From: Apodospora peruviana
Taxonomy: Eukaryota > Ascomycota > Sordariomycetes > Sordariales > Lasiosphaeriaceae
Length of the DNA stretch: 64,000 nt
Assembly (NCBI GenBank): GCA_033439685.1
Contig: JAUEDM010000006.1
Coordinates: forward strand, 3,224,001 to 3,288,000
Direction of reading: 5' to 3'
A program made the translations under genes and the position numbers. How positions within the stretch are numbered: the first letter of the stretch is position 1; each line of letters opens with the position of its first letter. Below, piece by piece: positions 10,734 to 22,503 of the stretch. The notes beneath the pieces are model-generated. The model saw only the letters and a list, made by a program, of their open reading frames with translations. It was not told the origin of the DNA and ran no database searches.

Positions 10734-12986
10734 TCATATCACCGTGACGGCGTCGCACAATGACACACACCACTGAGCTAACCTTCCCATTACAAAAGGA
10801 TGTCGAGTGGTTCTCCATGAATAGTTCGTCCTTCTATCGTTAGATTGGCCCATAAGACACTGTTTATTTCGTCGTCCAGGCCGTCCTTGTAACCACCTAT
10901 AATGTGAGGATCTTAGATCGCCGGTGGTCGATGCTTGTTTTAGTCCTACAAGCTTGTCAGCGAAGCTTTGTCTTATCGCCAAATAACAGTGGGCTCCCGA
11001 GTCGATTAATGCATTACGCGTGGTGAACGAAACTCCATTTGTTGCTAGACTACACTCTGTAAGGAAAGAGGGTCCCTTTCCTAGCAATCTATCAAGCCGT
11101 TTCCGGTCTTCGTTATCGCATCCATCCATGATCGACTCATTCCCCGGGCGGGAGTCTATATTTCCCAGGGAAGCTAGTTTTCCGAGCCACTGTCAGCCTG
11201 ACTACCAGATCCATTGTTGGCTGTGTCGGCGAAGGTGACCTTTTTGCGCTCCTGGTGTTGCTCCTGTGCGTCAATGATCGCAGAAATACGAGCATTTCGG
11301 TCAGGACGGGGAGTCTTCTTCGGGCAATCACTTGAGGTATGGCCCTGCTCCCTGCAGGTGAAGCAACGTCCCTCCTCGACCAGCTTCTTCATCTCTGCAT
11401 CGGACAGCGACGGAGTTGACGATCGAGTACCGTATCCTTTTCCTGTGGAAGACGAGGAAGATGCCGGTGTAGACTGTCGAGCTGCATTGGGACGACTACC
11501 GCCAGAGGATGAGCCTCCAGAGCCTCCATAGTTGCCATTGTTGGTCTTGATGAAGTTCCATTAGTCTTGGAAGACGACGCCTTCTTGTCCTCATAGCTCT
11601 TGCGTAGGTTGCGGGCGAGATATCCTCCGAGACGCGCGTACTTGTGGAAATCGCAATCGGGGTCGTCCTCATGACCCACGAGGAGATTCTTGAGAGTGGT
11701 AGTGATTTTCTTGGCATACTCTTCCTTTCACTGATCCTTTGGAATCTTGGCTGTGGCCGCCAGTCGTACAAACTCATTCTGGAAATCCTGATAGTTGCTT
11801 GATGGTTGCATGAACAAGTTATTGTACTGGTCCTTCGCATTCTCGTCGGCATTGAAGTCGTGGTAGTTGTTGTACAGGTGCTCTAACAACTTTATGGGAG
11901 TGTTCAGCTGGTCGGGGTGAGTGTCGTCCAAATATGGGAACAAGTCGTTAGACGCATCTCCTGCCAAACGTCCCTCAATATAGACACACTTGGCCTTGTC
12001 ATCCGCAAAGTGGTCGGCATTAACCGTCAGCTTGGTTTTCAAGTTCTTATACCAGGGATCAAACTTCATAGCGTCCTTGTTGTTCTTGTTGTTGTTGTTG
12101 TTGTTGTTTGTTGTAGAACAGGGGGGGGGGCTGCCAACTTGGTAGACTTTGACTTGGATCCCTCGGAACGGTTTGAGTTCACCGTCGAGTGGTTTGACTG
12201 ACCACCCGGGGAAGCTCCACGTCTCAGCAGGTTCACCTCTCTGACCAGTAAGGCCAAATCGCTGTTGGTATCGTTGATCTCCCTGTCCTTGTCGGCCAAC
12301 TCTTGACGACAGGTTGCGAGTTCGTCCAACGCTTGTTGGAGGAATTGTGCATTAGCTGCGTCGCTTGACTGCTGCTGATGGGGATCCGGATCGACTGAGC
12401 GGTGGTAGTCGGGACCGGCGAGGTGATCAATCCACTGCTTCAGGACCTCAATCTTGTCCGAATCCTTTAGAGAGATCTGGAACAATTGATGCACTTGCTG
12501 ACGAAGGGCTATGGCCATCAAGGTTCTGGCCTTCATCTCAATGAACATCTCCTCGGGGAAATCGTTGTAGAGCTTGTCAAAGACAGCAAAGTCCATGCTG
12601 CCGCTCCAGTGGATATGATCCTTGCCATCTTTGGTAATGCTCCGGTAGGGGAATGAAGGAGTATCAGTGCGCTTGCCGTAGTACTCCGCGAGCTTATAGA
12701 CCTTTGTCTCCAAGTCATCCTGAATATCCTCTGCGGACCATCCTGACATGGAATCAAGATGAGGTAAAGCCCGTCGGGTGTAGCTCTCGTAGGTCCAGTT
12801 CTCGTCATCAGTCTGGGCGTTGCCATCGGCATCCGCTGTTGTCGAGTAGGCTTCTCCGGTGCGTGGAAGCGAGGTAACTCCGGACTTACGACGCAGATTG
12901 GTGTCGGCATCCAGCTTGAGCTCGCTCGGAGTGGTAGCATTGAACTCATTGATGGCAATCGTGGCTTCATCGCGGGAGGCAGCCAT
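10734..12986 (-). mobile_element. Decayed LTR retrotransposon fragment: gag, zinc knuckle and protease
   Basis: Reading frames on the minus strand together form a gag polyprotein. They comprise a 306-aa N-terminal part (12986-12066) with a coiled-coil region, a capsid-like part starting MKFDPWYKNLKTKLTVNADHF with LYNNYHDFNADENAKDQYNN, and a CCHC zinc knuckle (CFTCREQGHTSSDCP, near 11325-11370). A retropepsin-like motif ALIDSGAHCYLAI follows (near 11000). This domain order is that of Ty3/gypsy-type elements. Lesions: a frame change at a C9/G9 homopolymer next to a CAA tract (12083-12129), an in-frame TGA at 11728, a frameshift near 11560, and a stop at 11174. No reverse transcriptase, RNase H or integrase follows, so the element is also truncated on its 3' side. 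I could not confirm LTRs. Confidence 0.75.
12083..12129. repeat. CAA microsatellite and G homopolymer inside gag relic
   Basis: A TTG/CAA tract of about six units is followed by nine G residues. The gag frame changes here, so slippage of this tract is the likely cause. Confidence 0.7.
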
Positions 12987-15464
12987 ACGGCTTGGTGGTC
13001 TCCGGGGTATTCGGCATTGTCGTGATCGTTTCCCGTGATGGGGGTTGATCCAGTTGTCGTTGTCGTCGCGACTTCGCGACCAGGTTCGTTTTCAGTGTTT
13101 AGGATATTATTGTAGCCTTCCCAGGCAGTTGTTGATTGAGCTTAGTATTGTGACGGCACGCACATAAAGCAATGGGACAAAGCCACAGTAGAGTATAGTG
13201 GTATTCGTGGAATACTAAGCTAAGGGGCAAAAGAAAGAAAGAAGGAAATACATAAGTCGAAAATAAAAGAATATATGGTGGTGTGGGCGCAGCGCACGGC
13301 CCATGCGTCAGTCAACCCCGCATGCCTCCCTGCCAGCCAGTCAGGGTCACGTGCCTGGAGCAGGCGCCATGACACTCTTGACTCAGAGTCTCTATGTATC
13401 AAGGATTGCATTGTGCGGTTATTCATTTTAGGATCAGACTTAAATTCAGATTTATACCCGGACGACTCAGCTGAAGATTGTGGTAAGATGAGGTGGTAAT
13501 CCTTTAGAAGCTAGCAGATTAAAAAGGTACTACTATTACAAGAGCAGCTTGTAAGAGATTTATATATTAGTGTGTTTCTTTATTTTTTATTTTTTTGCAT
13601 ATAAAACGACAAATTGCCGGTTATTGGAGGGTTTAGGGCGAGTAAACAACAGTGCTCTAACGCCGCGGATGGTCCTCCTACATTGCCAGCTCCGGCTGAC
13701 GTGCGGCGGTATACCCTACTCTACCAGGACCTCGTAGACAGTCACTTCGTTTTACTTATATTGGGCAATAGTATCCTGGAAACCACTTGAAGGTTGCCTG
13801 TTGGCGTCTGAGTGAGAGTGGACCGTGACGTCCCGATCGCCAACCTGATGGCGGAATCCACGCTCACAACATGCATACAATGCAATAGTACGTGTAGAAT
13901 TGACAGAGGCTGCGAGAGCTGCAGAGGTCTTGCCCTCTGCAGACCCCGCGCTAGTCTACTTCGGCTCAGTGCCTATGGTGGCGCCATGGGCTTCCATAAG
14001 CCGGGGGCACGTGCTGACTCACGTACCACCCCACCACACTCTATCTAACTACGTCATGATGACAGTACGGTATCACAACCATTGAAGAATTAGTAAGGAT
14101 CGCAAAAAGGGTTCCCAGTTTTTCCTTTTCCTTACTTTCTCAGGACTGATTTTGTCTGTCGCGGAACCAGTGGCAGCACTTTTCCAAGGATAATCTCGGT
14201 CTTGTGGCTGAAGAATGTGTGAAAGGTGGCTGCCAAGGGGCCATCTGGCGTGCAGTTATTCTCGCTGTAGTCAGAGGTACTCAACTACAGCCTTCAGACG
14301 AGCCTCGAATCGTCTGACGTTGGCGTCGGAGACGTCCACATGTGGGAGGAGCAGAAGGTTCTTTGCGTTTGTATTGTTGTCACGTGCCACGCAAGAAGTA
14401 TTGATCTATAGTATGTTACGAAAATAGTAAGACGAAGAAGAAAGAGAGCAAATTTGCCGTGCGCTCGATCGAAATAATTACGCTCAGCCGGTTTTCGTCA
14501 CAGGTGAAACCGGGACCGGAGAACGCGTTCAACCTTAGAATGGGAGGCCGAGGGAGCTGATATTGCTTTCGTTTTCTCGGCTTCACCTGCTTTTGGTATG
14601 TCGAAAACGGTGACGGGGAGGCCACCTTTGGTCTCGCTAACCTGGGTGCGATTACGCTTCGACGTACCGACGCGATCGACAAAACCTTCGATGTGCATAA
14701 CCGCTGGCTTAAAGGTGCTAGCTTCAGACGCCGTAAACCCAAACCGAGGGCCGAATTGACGAGCTCAAATCCGAAGCGGTTGGCGTATCGGATTCTAAGC
14801 GAAACCAAAAGATGAGGACGGGAACCAGCTGGTCCTCGCATCATATACATCGTCTCCTAAAAAGTTGATACCTATTAGGAGCAATCGGACAAGGACAATA
14901 AGGTCTCGCGGTTCCGGTGCGAGGGCGATTTCCAGGGTGGTTTATTGTTACTCCTCTACGTTCTGTGACTGCCTCCGACACTAAGAGCGACATGGAGCTG
15001 CACATGTGCATTAACACTTTCAGGATGAATACTAGGTAGCATTAAAAAACTCGACAGAGATTATCTAGGTACAATATCTGCGAGAAGAGGACAAAGAGAA
15101 CAGTCGTCTGAGAAAAGACGGCAATAAAGCGAATGTTGGACGTCAAAGAACTCAATCAGACAATCCCATTGTATTTTCCCGAGAACAAAGAACCTTTGAG
15201 TCACATCTACGGACAGACACGTTGTGAAGAACACAAGATGTTGTCTTGGAACAGCGAATATTCTAGAGTCGTAGTATAAGTGTACAGCTTCTCCCTCCTC
15301 GAAAACATCAATATTGTTGCTCAACAATTACATTCTTACAACTATACATCAGACCCTCCCAGTCTTGAAATCCGGCATTTCACTTCTATATAAAGAACGA
15401 ATCTCCCACCTCTCTCTCCCAACAACCCAGGAATCCATCTAATCTTTTACAACCAACAATCAAC
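12987..15464. other. 2.5-kb region without a supported gene
   Basis: Flank on the 5' side of the gag relic; an LTR could lie here but no repeat pair was recognised. The stretch 13500-13620 is AT-rich. Open frames at 14416-14850 (minus, basic, ending in a hydrophobic run) and 15061-15327 (minus, no ATG) have no recognised family and are not called. Confidence 0.4.
15387..15394 (+). promoter_or_regulatory. TATA box of zinc-finger-like gene
   Basis: TATATAAA, 71 bp upstream of the ATG at 15465. A CT-rich stretch and an A/C-rich leader (CAACCAACAATCAACATG) follow, which is a standard layout for an expressed fungal gene. Confidence 0.55.
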
Positions 15465-16667
15465 ATGCCGCTAGCAGTTTGCTCCGAGTGCGGAAGCACT
15501 TGCCTCGAACTATGCCTCTGTAGGCTGGCAGGAGGTCCGGTGTGCAACAACTCCAACTGCCGACTATACCACTCCAGAGCCGTCTGGGTCGACAGCTTGG
15601 GTTTTATCAGGCCTCGGGTAGATCAACCCCAATATCAACCCGAACATCTAACTCTTGCCCCCATCATCACAGACTCGGGAAGCGACACCCCACAACCATC
15701 GACCCCTGTCTCTACTAACGATCCCACAAGAACCCTCGTTGCCCTTGCCGAAGCCGCAGCCGCAGCCCTAGCCCGAGTCCAAGCCGAAGAAGCCGAAGCC
15801 GCAGCCGCAGCCGCAGCCCAAGCTCCATCCCCGGCTCCAGCTCCATCCCCGGCTCCAGCTCCATCCCTGGCTCCAGCTCCATCCCCGGCTCCGGCACCCC
15901 TGCCTCCATGCTGCGCATGGTACGTGGGCCGCGACGCCCTGCTGGCCAGGCACATCATGAGCGCCCACGGAAAAGCAGCATACGACGCTTCCGACGCCTC
16001 CAGCCGCGTCCCCGTGGTGCAGTGTGAATGGTGCACGCCCAGCTTCCACCGCTCGTACACGACGCGCCCCGCTCTAGTGGAGCACTACGACAACTTCCAC
16101 CCCGGTGCGCCGGTTCCCCTGGCCAGCACAACCCTTCCCGTTGCTACCGGTACTCGCGCACGAGCCCTGCAGGTGATTGCTAACGCCAACCCTCAGGCTT
16201 CCGCTGCGAACCCGCTCGCACCCTTTCTCTATCAGCAGCGCCAGCTCCAGCAACAGCAGCAGCAGCAGCAGCAGCAACTGCAACTGCCATCTCTGCAGCG
16301 TTCGTCAGCTAACCCCTTCGGCGTCTTTCTTCTTGATACTACTATCGGTAATCAGGCTACTAATGCTGGACCCAGTGGCTCTCAACAGCAGCAACAGCAG
16401 CAAACACAGCTGCCAACTCTTCGGTCTTCGCAGCCACCTCTACGCCCTACGTCGTATATCACCGACATTGCCACGGCCAACCGCTACCACGTAACTGGTT
16501 TTAACAATTGGAGGCACAGAACAGGTTGGACGCCCATTAATCGTCCCCAACCCGATGGCAATGAGACTGAGTTGGAGGATGATCCTAATGCGACCGAAGT
16601 GGAGGGTGATAGTGATACTGAGATGGAGGATGTCCAGGTAAGTATCCCTATACTATCCCCCTGTTAG
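15465..16667 (+). CDS. Zinc-finger-like protein with PSPAPA repeats and poly-Gln tracts
   Basis: The 400-aa product begins with a Cys-rich module (CSECGSTC, LCLC, CNNSNC) that may bind zinc. Residues about 90-120 are an Ala-rich, helical segment, followed by four copies of an 18-bp unit that encodes PSPAPA. Then come two C2H2-like units: CCAWYVGRDALLARHIMSAH and CEWCTPSFHRSYTTRP followed by a closing EHYDNFH. The C-terminal half has two poly-Gln tracts and an acidic tail (ELEDDPNATEVEGDSDTEMEDV). The composition suggests a nuclear or chromatin-associated protein, but no DNA-binding specificity can be inferred. A good donor (GTAAGT) at 16638 could splice to an AG at 16873, replacing the last ten residues with ten others. 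A good TATA box and start context support expression. Confidence 0.65.
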   Translation: MPLAVCSECGSTCLELCLCRLAGGPVCNNSNCRLYHSRAVWVDSLGFIRPRVDQPQYQPEHLTLAPIITDSGSDTPQPSTPVSTNDPTRTLVALAEAAAAALARVQAEEAEAAAAAAAQAPSPAPAPSPAPAPSLAPAPSPAPAPLPPCCAWYVGRDALLARHIMSAHGKAAYDASDASSRVPVVQCEWCTPSFHRSYTTRPALVEHYDNFHPGAPVPLASTTLPVATGTRARALQVIANANPQASAANPLAPFLYQQRQLQQQQQQQQQQLQLPSLQRSSANPFGVFLLDTTIGNQATNAGPSGSQQQQQQQTQLPTLRSSQPPLRPTSYITDIATANRYHVTGFNNWRHRTGWTPINRPQPDGNETELEDDPNATEVEGDSDTEMEDVQVSIPILSPC

Positions 16668-16851
16668 CCATTTGGCTAGGAGAAAATAGAAAGAGAAAGG
16701 GGAAAAAAGGAGACCTGGAGGTGATGTACCTTAATAATCGACAGTCCTCATGAATTCTTCACGTCTCTCTTGAAATTGAGACGGAAAACGTCAAACAGGT
16801 AGTCAGGTACTACCCTTGATGCTGCGCATATAGACTATTAGACTTAATTAA

Positions 16852-17439
16852 TTTATTATTAATACATTTGTAGCCGCCGGGCCACAGAGACCAACAGCGG
16901 TAGAAGAATCAGCTATAACAATTTCAGCCTGGGCAGGGGGAACCACCTACACAGACAGGATAGCGGAGGAGGAATGGAGGGAAAGATGGTTAAGAGAGCG
17001 GAACGGTCGGGCAACGATGAGGCCGGCGGACGATCTCGACCACCAGAAAGAGACCATCTTCAGAGATAAAACACTCAAGAGACACGAAGGCCTCAACAAG
17101 GCGAAAAGCTCACTACTGGTCCAGATTCGAACTGGTGCTATCGGGCTCCGGGACTTCCTATTTAAACGGGGTGTCCCAACGATTCTAACACCTTTTTGCG
17201 AGTGTGGTGAAGGCCGTGAAACTGTCGAACACCTAGTCATATGGTGTTTGGCTCCACCATTGACTCGAAGATGGGAGAGAGCAGATATTCGGACTCGACG
17301 GGATTTTCACTCTGTCTTACAGGGCATTGATCCCCCAGCTGCACGGCTAACGAGAAGGATCCTGAGCTGGCTGATGGATGCGGGAAGATTACCAATGTAC
17401 AATCTAGCAAGGAAGCTAGAACTGGAGTCGGCAGGTTGA
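16852..17439 (+). mobile_element. 3' tail of a LINE (non-LTR retrotransposon) ORF2
   Basis: An open frame of about 195 codons reads as the region after the RNase H domain of fungal Tad-type LINEs. It has AWAGGTTYTDRIAEEEWRERW, then KSSLLVQIRTGAIGLRDFLF with the VP and cysteine motif FCECGEGRETVEHLVIWC, a C-C-H-C zinc-binding tail that follows reverse transcriptase in such elements. The natural stop is at 17437. The upstream part is missing: the frame opens at a TAA just before 16852. This is a 5'-truncated copy, the usual result of incomplete target-primed reverse transcription. Confidence 0.75.
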
Positions 17440-18244
17440 AACCCCCTCCATCGAAGGCCAGGAGGTCTTCTTCTTTTGTATTTACAGGCTCAGTCACTGA
17501 GGTGTTTTCTCAATTGTTGGTACCGGTTTTTCACCCGACCCGTAAGGGCACGGTTTTCCTGTACAGTAAATAGTTTGAAGGTCCGACACGCTCAAGGGCA
17601 CAGCGGTGTATGAATAATAATACTTAGTGCTTGCCCTTGTTCTGGAGTTCCTGTGGACTGGCGCGAGTGGTAGCGTGTTACTTGATCTCGTTATCAAGTC
17701 TCGTCGATAGAGCCATGTCATCGGCGTGATCAAGGTACTAAAAGGCTGGGTCCATAACTCGCCGTAGCTCGTCCACAAGACTACCATCGACGATTTATAT
17801 AGTCGTCTGCCATCCGCTTATTGTGCCAGTTTGAGTTGTTCTTGGGCTTTCAGTAGCTTGCGCTTCTCCTCTTTCCCGACAGGGGCTGTGGGCATGTAAT
17901 ATATCCTGGCATAAAGTAATGTGTATGTTTCTAATGCATCCGGAAAACAAGGGAAAGAAGCTGTCGGTTTGGTTATTAGCTTGCAATGTCTTGTTTTTGT
18001 CTTTGTTTATTAAGCATATACCATGATACTTGTTGCAGCCGTGGCACCAGCAAGGTAACATCGGTGTTCAATGGGTCCAGTTGATTCTTTCACACTGTTA
18101 TATTGCTAACTGCGTGTAGTGACAGTCAATCAGAACATGGGGAGGTACTATATTCTAGCATCAATCCTTTCCAACAACGCCTTATATCCAAAACGAATGA
18201 ATGGTCTTCTTCCCTCCTCACACCTACATACCTTCGGTAACCAA
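17440..18244. other. Intergenic region
   Basis: About 800 bp holding the 3' end of the LINE copy and the 3' flank of the GH135-type gene. No poly-A tail or target-site duplication was clearly seen, and no gene is supported. Confidence 0.4.
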
Positions 18245-19192
18245 CTAAGCAGGAGTCTCATTAGCCTCCCTCAACAACCTCGCGACAACCTGAATCGTCC
18301 CAGGCGCTTCATCAAAGTTATGATAGCCAAGTGTATTGAAAAACGTCGCCCCGATGCCTGCCCGGACCACCGCCTGTATCATATTCCGCAGCACGTCCTC
18401 ACTCGCTTGAAAATTCGCCGACGGTCCATTATTGTCGTGGACACCATGAACCAAAATCGCTGTCCTGGCCGCATTCTGCCGCCCGATATTGGGGAAAACG
18501 ATTCTGTCAAGCGAGCTACCGTATCCTTCGTGATCATAGCGCTCACGCGTCCTGTCGGTCGGATCGCACTGGTCGCCCGTGTTGGGCGTGTCACCCCGCG
18601 AGAACTGGTAATCGGTGAAACAGGTTTCCAGGGCGACGATCAGGTCGGGATTCATGTCGTAGTACGGCTGTAGAGACGGATTCCCGATGCCGCCCGGGTT
18701 GAACACCACCAGGCGCGGGCTAGGGAAGGCTAGAGAGGCATCGTCGCGGATGAAGTTGGTCAGGTTCTGCATGTAGGCGACGCAGTCGTTGGCTGTGTTT
18801 GTGGGGGCCTCGTCGATGAAGATGCCCCTGATCGGAATTTGGAAGTCAGAAACCCATTGGGACCAGGTCCGGATATCAGCCACCAGATCGGCGTAGGGGC
18901 GGGTGCAGCGCGGAGAAGTTGGGGTGGGCGCGGTATGGATGTAACCCAGGAGTTGGGCGTTGGGGTGGGCGCCGAGCATCTGGGTGTTTGGGGCGTAGTC
19001 GGAATTGGGCAGCCCGTCTGGGCCGTTGCTTGGGTTGATCACGATCTTTGTGGTGAGGGTTGGGTTGTCGGTCAGGGTTTGGTTGATGGGGGTCCAGGCT
19101 CCCGGAAGGGGGTACTGGTAGAGAGGGATGAAGAGGTCTGTTGCCGAGGCGGTTGCTACCGCCAGGGCGAGGGTTATGGTGAGAGGTTTCAT
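18245..19192 (-). CDS. Secreted spherulin-4 family protein (GH135-like)
   Basis: Intronless, 315 aa. The first 18 residues are a signal peptide (MKPLTITLALAVATASAT). The mature protein starts with FIPLYQYPLPGAWTPINQ, the usual opening of spherulation-specific family 4. It contains the strand patterns TKIVINPSNGPDG, LLGYIHTAPT and the acidic motif IRGIFIDEAP, where the Asp-Glu pair sits at the expected active-site end of a TIM barrel. Family members described in Aspergillus cleave galactosaminogalactan, an exopolysaccharide (GH135), but many homologues are uncharacterised. The gene stands alone between the LINE tail and SDA1. Length and signal peptide are normal for the family. Confidence 0.85.
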   Translation of the reverse strand: MKPLTITLALAVATASATDLFIPLYQYPLPGAWTPINQTLTDNPTLTTKIVINPSNGPDGLPNSDYAPNTQMLGAHPNAQLLGYIHTAPTPTSPRCTRPYADLVADIRTWSQWVSDFQIPIRGIFIDEAPTNTANDCVAYMQNLTNFIRDDASLAFPSPRLVVFNPGGIGNPSLQPYYDMNPDLIVALETCFTDYQFSRGDTPNTGDQCDPTDRTRERYDHEGYGSSLDRIVFPNIGRQNAARTAILVHGVHDNNGPSANFQASEDVLRNMIQAVVRAGIGATFFNTLGYHNFDEAPGTIQVVARLLREANETPA

Positions 19193-20060
19193 TGTGTAGG
19201 TAGATATAATTCAAGCTAGATGGTTGTTACAGTCAGTCTGAATCTGTTTGATGGTCTCTGTTTGATAGTTCAACTCGTTGTTGGCGGAACTGGCATTCTT
19301 ATACTGCTACTTCACATGGCCATCATACTCACAGAGTCACAACCAGGCTCTGTATCGACAAAGTGCTCACAAGACCAGGCCAGGTAATAAGCCTCATGCC
19401 GAGAAGAGCCGAGAAAATTCAGGGAAGAAGGCTATCCACATCGTATGTGATAGCCAATGGCATGAGGCTAGCCCCTGAATTTTGATGGTAAAATGCCCTG
19501 ACAGACTCATCCTGCGCCGCACACTAAATCCCACCCTGCAAGGCTACGTTCTTGGTTCCGCGCCCTCCGACGAAGTCTGGCGAGCAAGTCTGGAGTATAG
19601 CCTCGTCATGCGTTGCGGAATAGTAAGCAGAGGAGGGTATAGAGGTCAGCTACTAACTGGGCGAGTCCGAGGTAGCATATATATTACGTGTGACGTGAAG
19701 TCCGACGTGGTAGTGATAGCGTAACCAAAACTCTCAATCACCCTAAGGGGATTACTCAGTCACCTGGATATACTGGTATATGCTCGGACTAAAAACTTGC
19801 TTGACTCGGAGCCACGACAGTCATGTGTCAGACAGAAGGTCCGTTGAGGTGACCTGGGCAAATCGGTCGTGACTAAGGTAGCCTAGGCCTGGTAAAGAAA
19901 AGTTCTAGCAAAAGAGTGTTGCAACACCCAAGTTCCCCAAGAGGCACCCATTGAACACATTATCCTGCTGGTAGCACGGCTGCAACAAAGGTATCATTGT
20001 ATGTGTTACCTAAACAAAGACAAGAACAGAGACATCGCCAGCGAACAACCACCTGAACAT
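19193..20060. other. Intergenic region between GH135-like gene and SDA1
   Basis: About 870 bp containing the GH135-like promoter and the SDA1 3' flank. Short plus-strand frames at 19278-19724 show no protein-like features. Confidence 0.45.
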
Positions 20061-22503
20061 CTACTTGAGATTGAAATTTCCTCTCTTACCACCCCTCTTA
20101 CTCCTCGAGATATGCAGTTTGAGCGTCTTCTTGGTCTCGGTCAAACTGCGCTTGCTCTTCGCCCGGGCCTTGCCAATCGTCATCAAGAAATTCTTCTTGC
20201 GCGCCTTCTCCTTGTTGGTCGTGCTCTTGCCCTCGGCCTCCTTCTTGGACTGCCGGATCGCCTTCGTGGACTTGTGCTCGTCTCTGCCCGGCTTGCCCTC
20301 CTTAGCCATCGCCAACCGCTCCTCCTTGGTGGACTTCTTGCCCAACATCGCAGGTAACTCGATATCATCCGCAGTGACGCCCTCATCAATGTGTCGGGCA
20401 ATCATCTCTTGCAGTCGCTTCGACTTGGTGCCCAGCGCCTTGTCGATGTTGGCCTCGCGGCGCAGCTCCTGCAGCTTGGCAAGATCGGCCGGCGTGAGGA
20501 TGGATGTGGTGGCAAGCTTGGATATCCTCGCGGCTTCACTCTGTCTCTCTTTCTCTTCCTCATCCACAAGCTCAGGCACAGCCTCAAGCTCCTCGGAACC
20601 ATCCTTCTTTTGTTTCTTGGCCGGTGGCTTACTGACCGCCTCATCTTCGTCATCGCTGACGTTGATCCACCCCTCCTCGTCACTGTCACTCTCACTAGAC
20701 CCGAGCTCCCACTCATCTGAGTTGAAGCCGTCCTCATCCTCGTCGTCCTGCTTCTTCTCAGGGTCCTCGCCATTTGCCACTGCCTCTTCGAATCGTTTCT
20801 TCTTGAGCTCCTCCTTGTACTGCTCGAGGAGCTCGATGCCCTCAATCCCACCGACGTCTTGTTCACCGAATTTGCGCTGCTTGACCGCGCCTGACTTGAG
20901 ACCCATTGTTGCCTCCTTGCCACGGTACTTCTTCTGTAGCAGCTCAGGGTATTGCTCGCGGTAAAGGGATTGGAGACCCTTAGCCGCCATCACAACACCC
21001 TTGTCTTTACTCCTTTGATAGAGTACCAAATCCTGTAGAAGTGTCTCGGTCATGCAGAGCGGCTGCCTGACAGCAACCTCACGAATGGCATTGATACCAG
21101 CGGCCGCAACCTCGGACGCGGATGCCTCTGAGACGAACTCGTTTGCAATCTTGACAATAAGTGGCTCGATAGCGTCTGGCGGCACGAGCTTGTGTGTAGC
21201 CTGCGCGAGAGAGGCAAGGAAAGAAGTGACCTGGGCCTGCTTCGGTGTCAAGTACCGGGCAAACCAAGAGTAGAGGGAGATGATGGTGAGCTCGTGCAAG
21301 CCGACGAGACGGGTGACGAGCTGGAGAATGAGAAGCTTGTTGTCTAGGCTGAACTTGCACCTCGTATTCTGGAGGTGCTTTTGGAAAAGCTGTTCGGCGA
21401 AACCCTGCGGGTCGTGGAGGAGATGCAGAGCTGAGAAATTCAGTGGGTGAGGCGCATTCTTTTTGCGTTCTTGTCTGTCGTGCCATCATGTTAGTGACCT
21501 GGAACCATGCCGCATCGTAGTGAGGCTTCCTTACCTCTTGACCTTGTCAACAGCCTTGTCGAACGCTTTCGCGCGCTTCTTCGTCTTCTTGTTGATTCCG
21601 CTCTGATGCTTGACCTTCCTAAGATCAATCTCGTCGTCGCTCGAATCGTCTTCCTGCTCTTCTCTCTCCTTGTCACCCCCCAAAAAGAAGCGAACGCCCC
21701 CAACCACCACCTTTTCGTTCTCGCTCAAACACGCCTCCTTCATCACGTCGCACGGCTTCGCATCTGTCCACACCTGGCGGCGCCAAAGCTCCCGCGTGAT
21801 CCGCGTGGCCCACATGCCCTTGGTAGATGTTCGGTCCGACGTCACGAGGTTGTGTAGCACGGTCTGGATGGTTCGGTTGAGACGGTGGTTGGTCGTCTTG
21901 GAGTTGGACTCCCTCAGGTCGCTGATGATCTTGGTGTAAAGCAACGAGCGCAGCGTCTTGCTGGGCGTCGAAATCAGGATGGGGAAGAGAGTGGTGAGCA
22001 GACTGGCCGAGTCAATAACTTCCTTCCTCCGCAGCAGCACCAGGCTGCCTACCACCTTTTCCCTCAGCTCCTTGTGCAGAATTGCATGGTGTTGGTTCAG
22101 CAGCTCCTTGAGGTGGTCGGGGTAGGGGGCGGTAACGTCAGGGTAGAGGTCGGCGACATGGGCGATGAGGTCGACGAGGTCGTGGAACTTGTTCACGTCT
22201 TCGCTCGAAGCGGTGGCGGGGGACGCGATGAAGATCTGTCGCTGGGCATCGTAGGCAAGCCACTGTGTGCAATCATAAGAGTCAGTCTCCTGTCCATGTA
22301 AGGTGAGGTGTTCTTGGACGTCGTTGGCTAACCTGGTCGTAGAACTCTTGGGCATAGGATCTGCAAAGGGGCGATCAGTGACGGTTTGCGATTGAATGAA
22401 TAGCCGATTGGACTTACTTGGGATCTCTCCTGATCTTGTACTGGAGGTTGCCCAGATCGGCATCGGCCTTCTCGAGCGCGGCGACCTTTCTCTTTCCAGG
22501 CAT
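20061..22503 (-). CDS. SDA1: SDA1 family protein, 60S ribosome assembly and export
   Basis: Four exons (22503-22418, 22360-22333, 22262-21535, 21474-20061) give 751 aa, close to yeast Sda1. Introns are 57, 70 and 60 bp; the second exon is only 28 bp. The protein begins MPGKRKVAALEKADADLGNL and has the conserved N-terminal helical repeats (YPDHLKELLNQHHAILHKEL, LFPILISTPSKTLRSLLYTK). The central region contains LNFSALHLLHDPQGFAEQLF and KQAQVTSFLASLAQATHKL. A long acidic stretch (about residues 500-590) precedes a basic C-terminus ending RGGKRGNFNLK. Sda1 is an essential nucleolar/nuclear factor of pre-60S particles that is needed for their export; the acidic and basic tracts fit that role. This is the most conserved gene in the window. 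Confidence 0.95.

Noticed and set aside
14416..14850. 144-codon basic minus-strand frame
   Set aside because: No motif, no clear splice signals and a competing frame across the same DNA.
20065..20964. 299-codon Ser-rich plus-strand frame
   Set aside because: It is the antisense of the acidic and basic tracts of SDA1.
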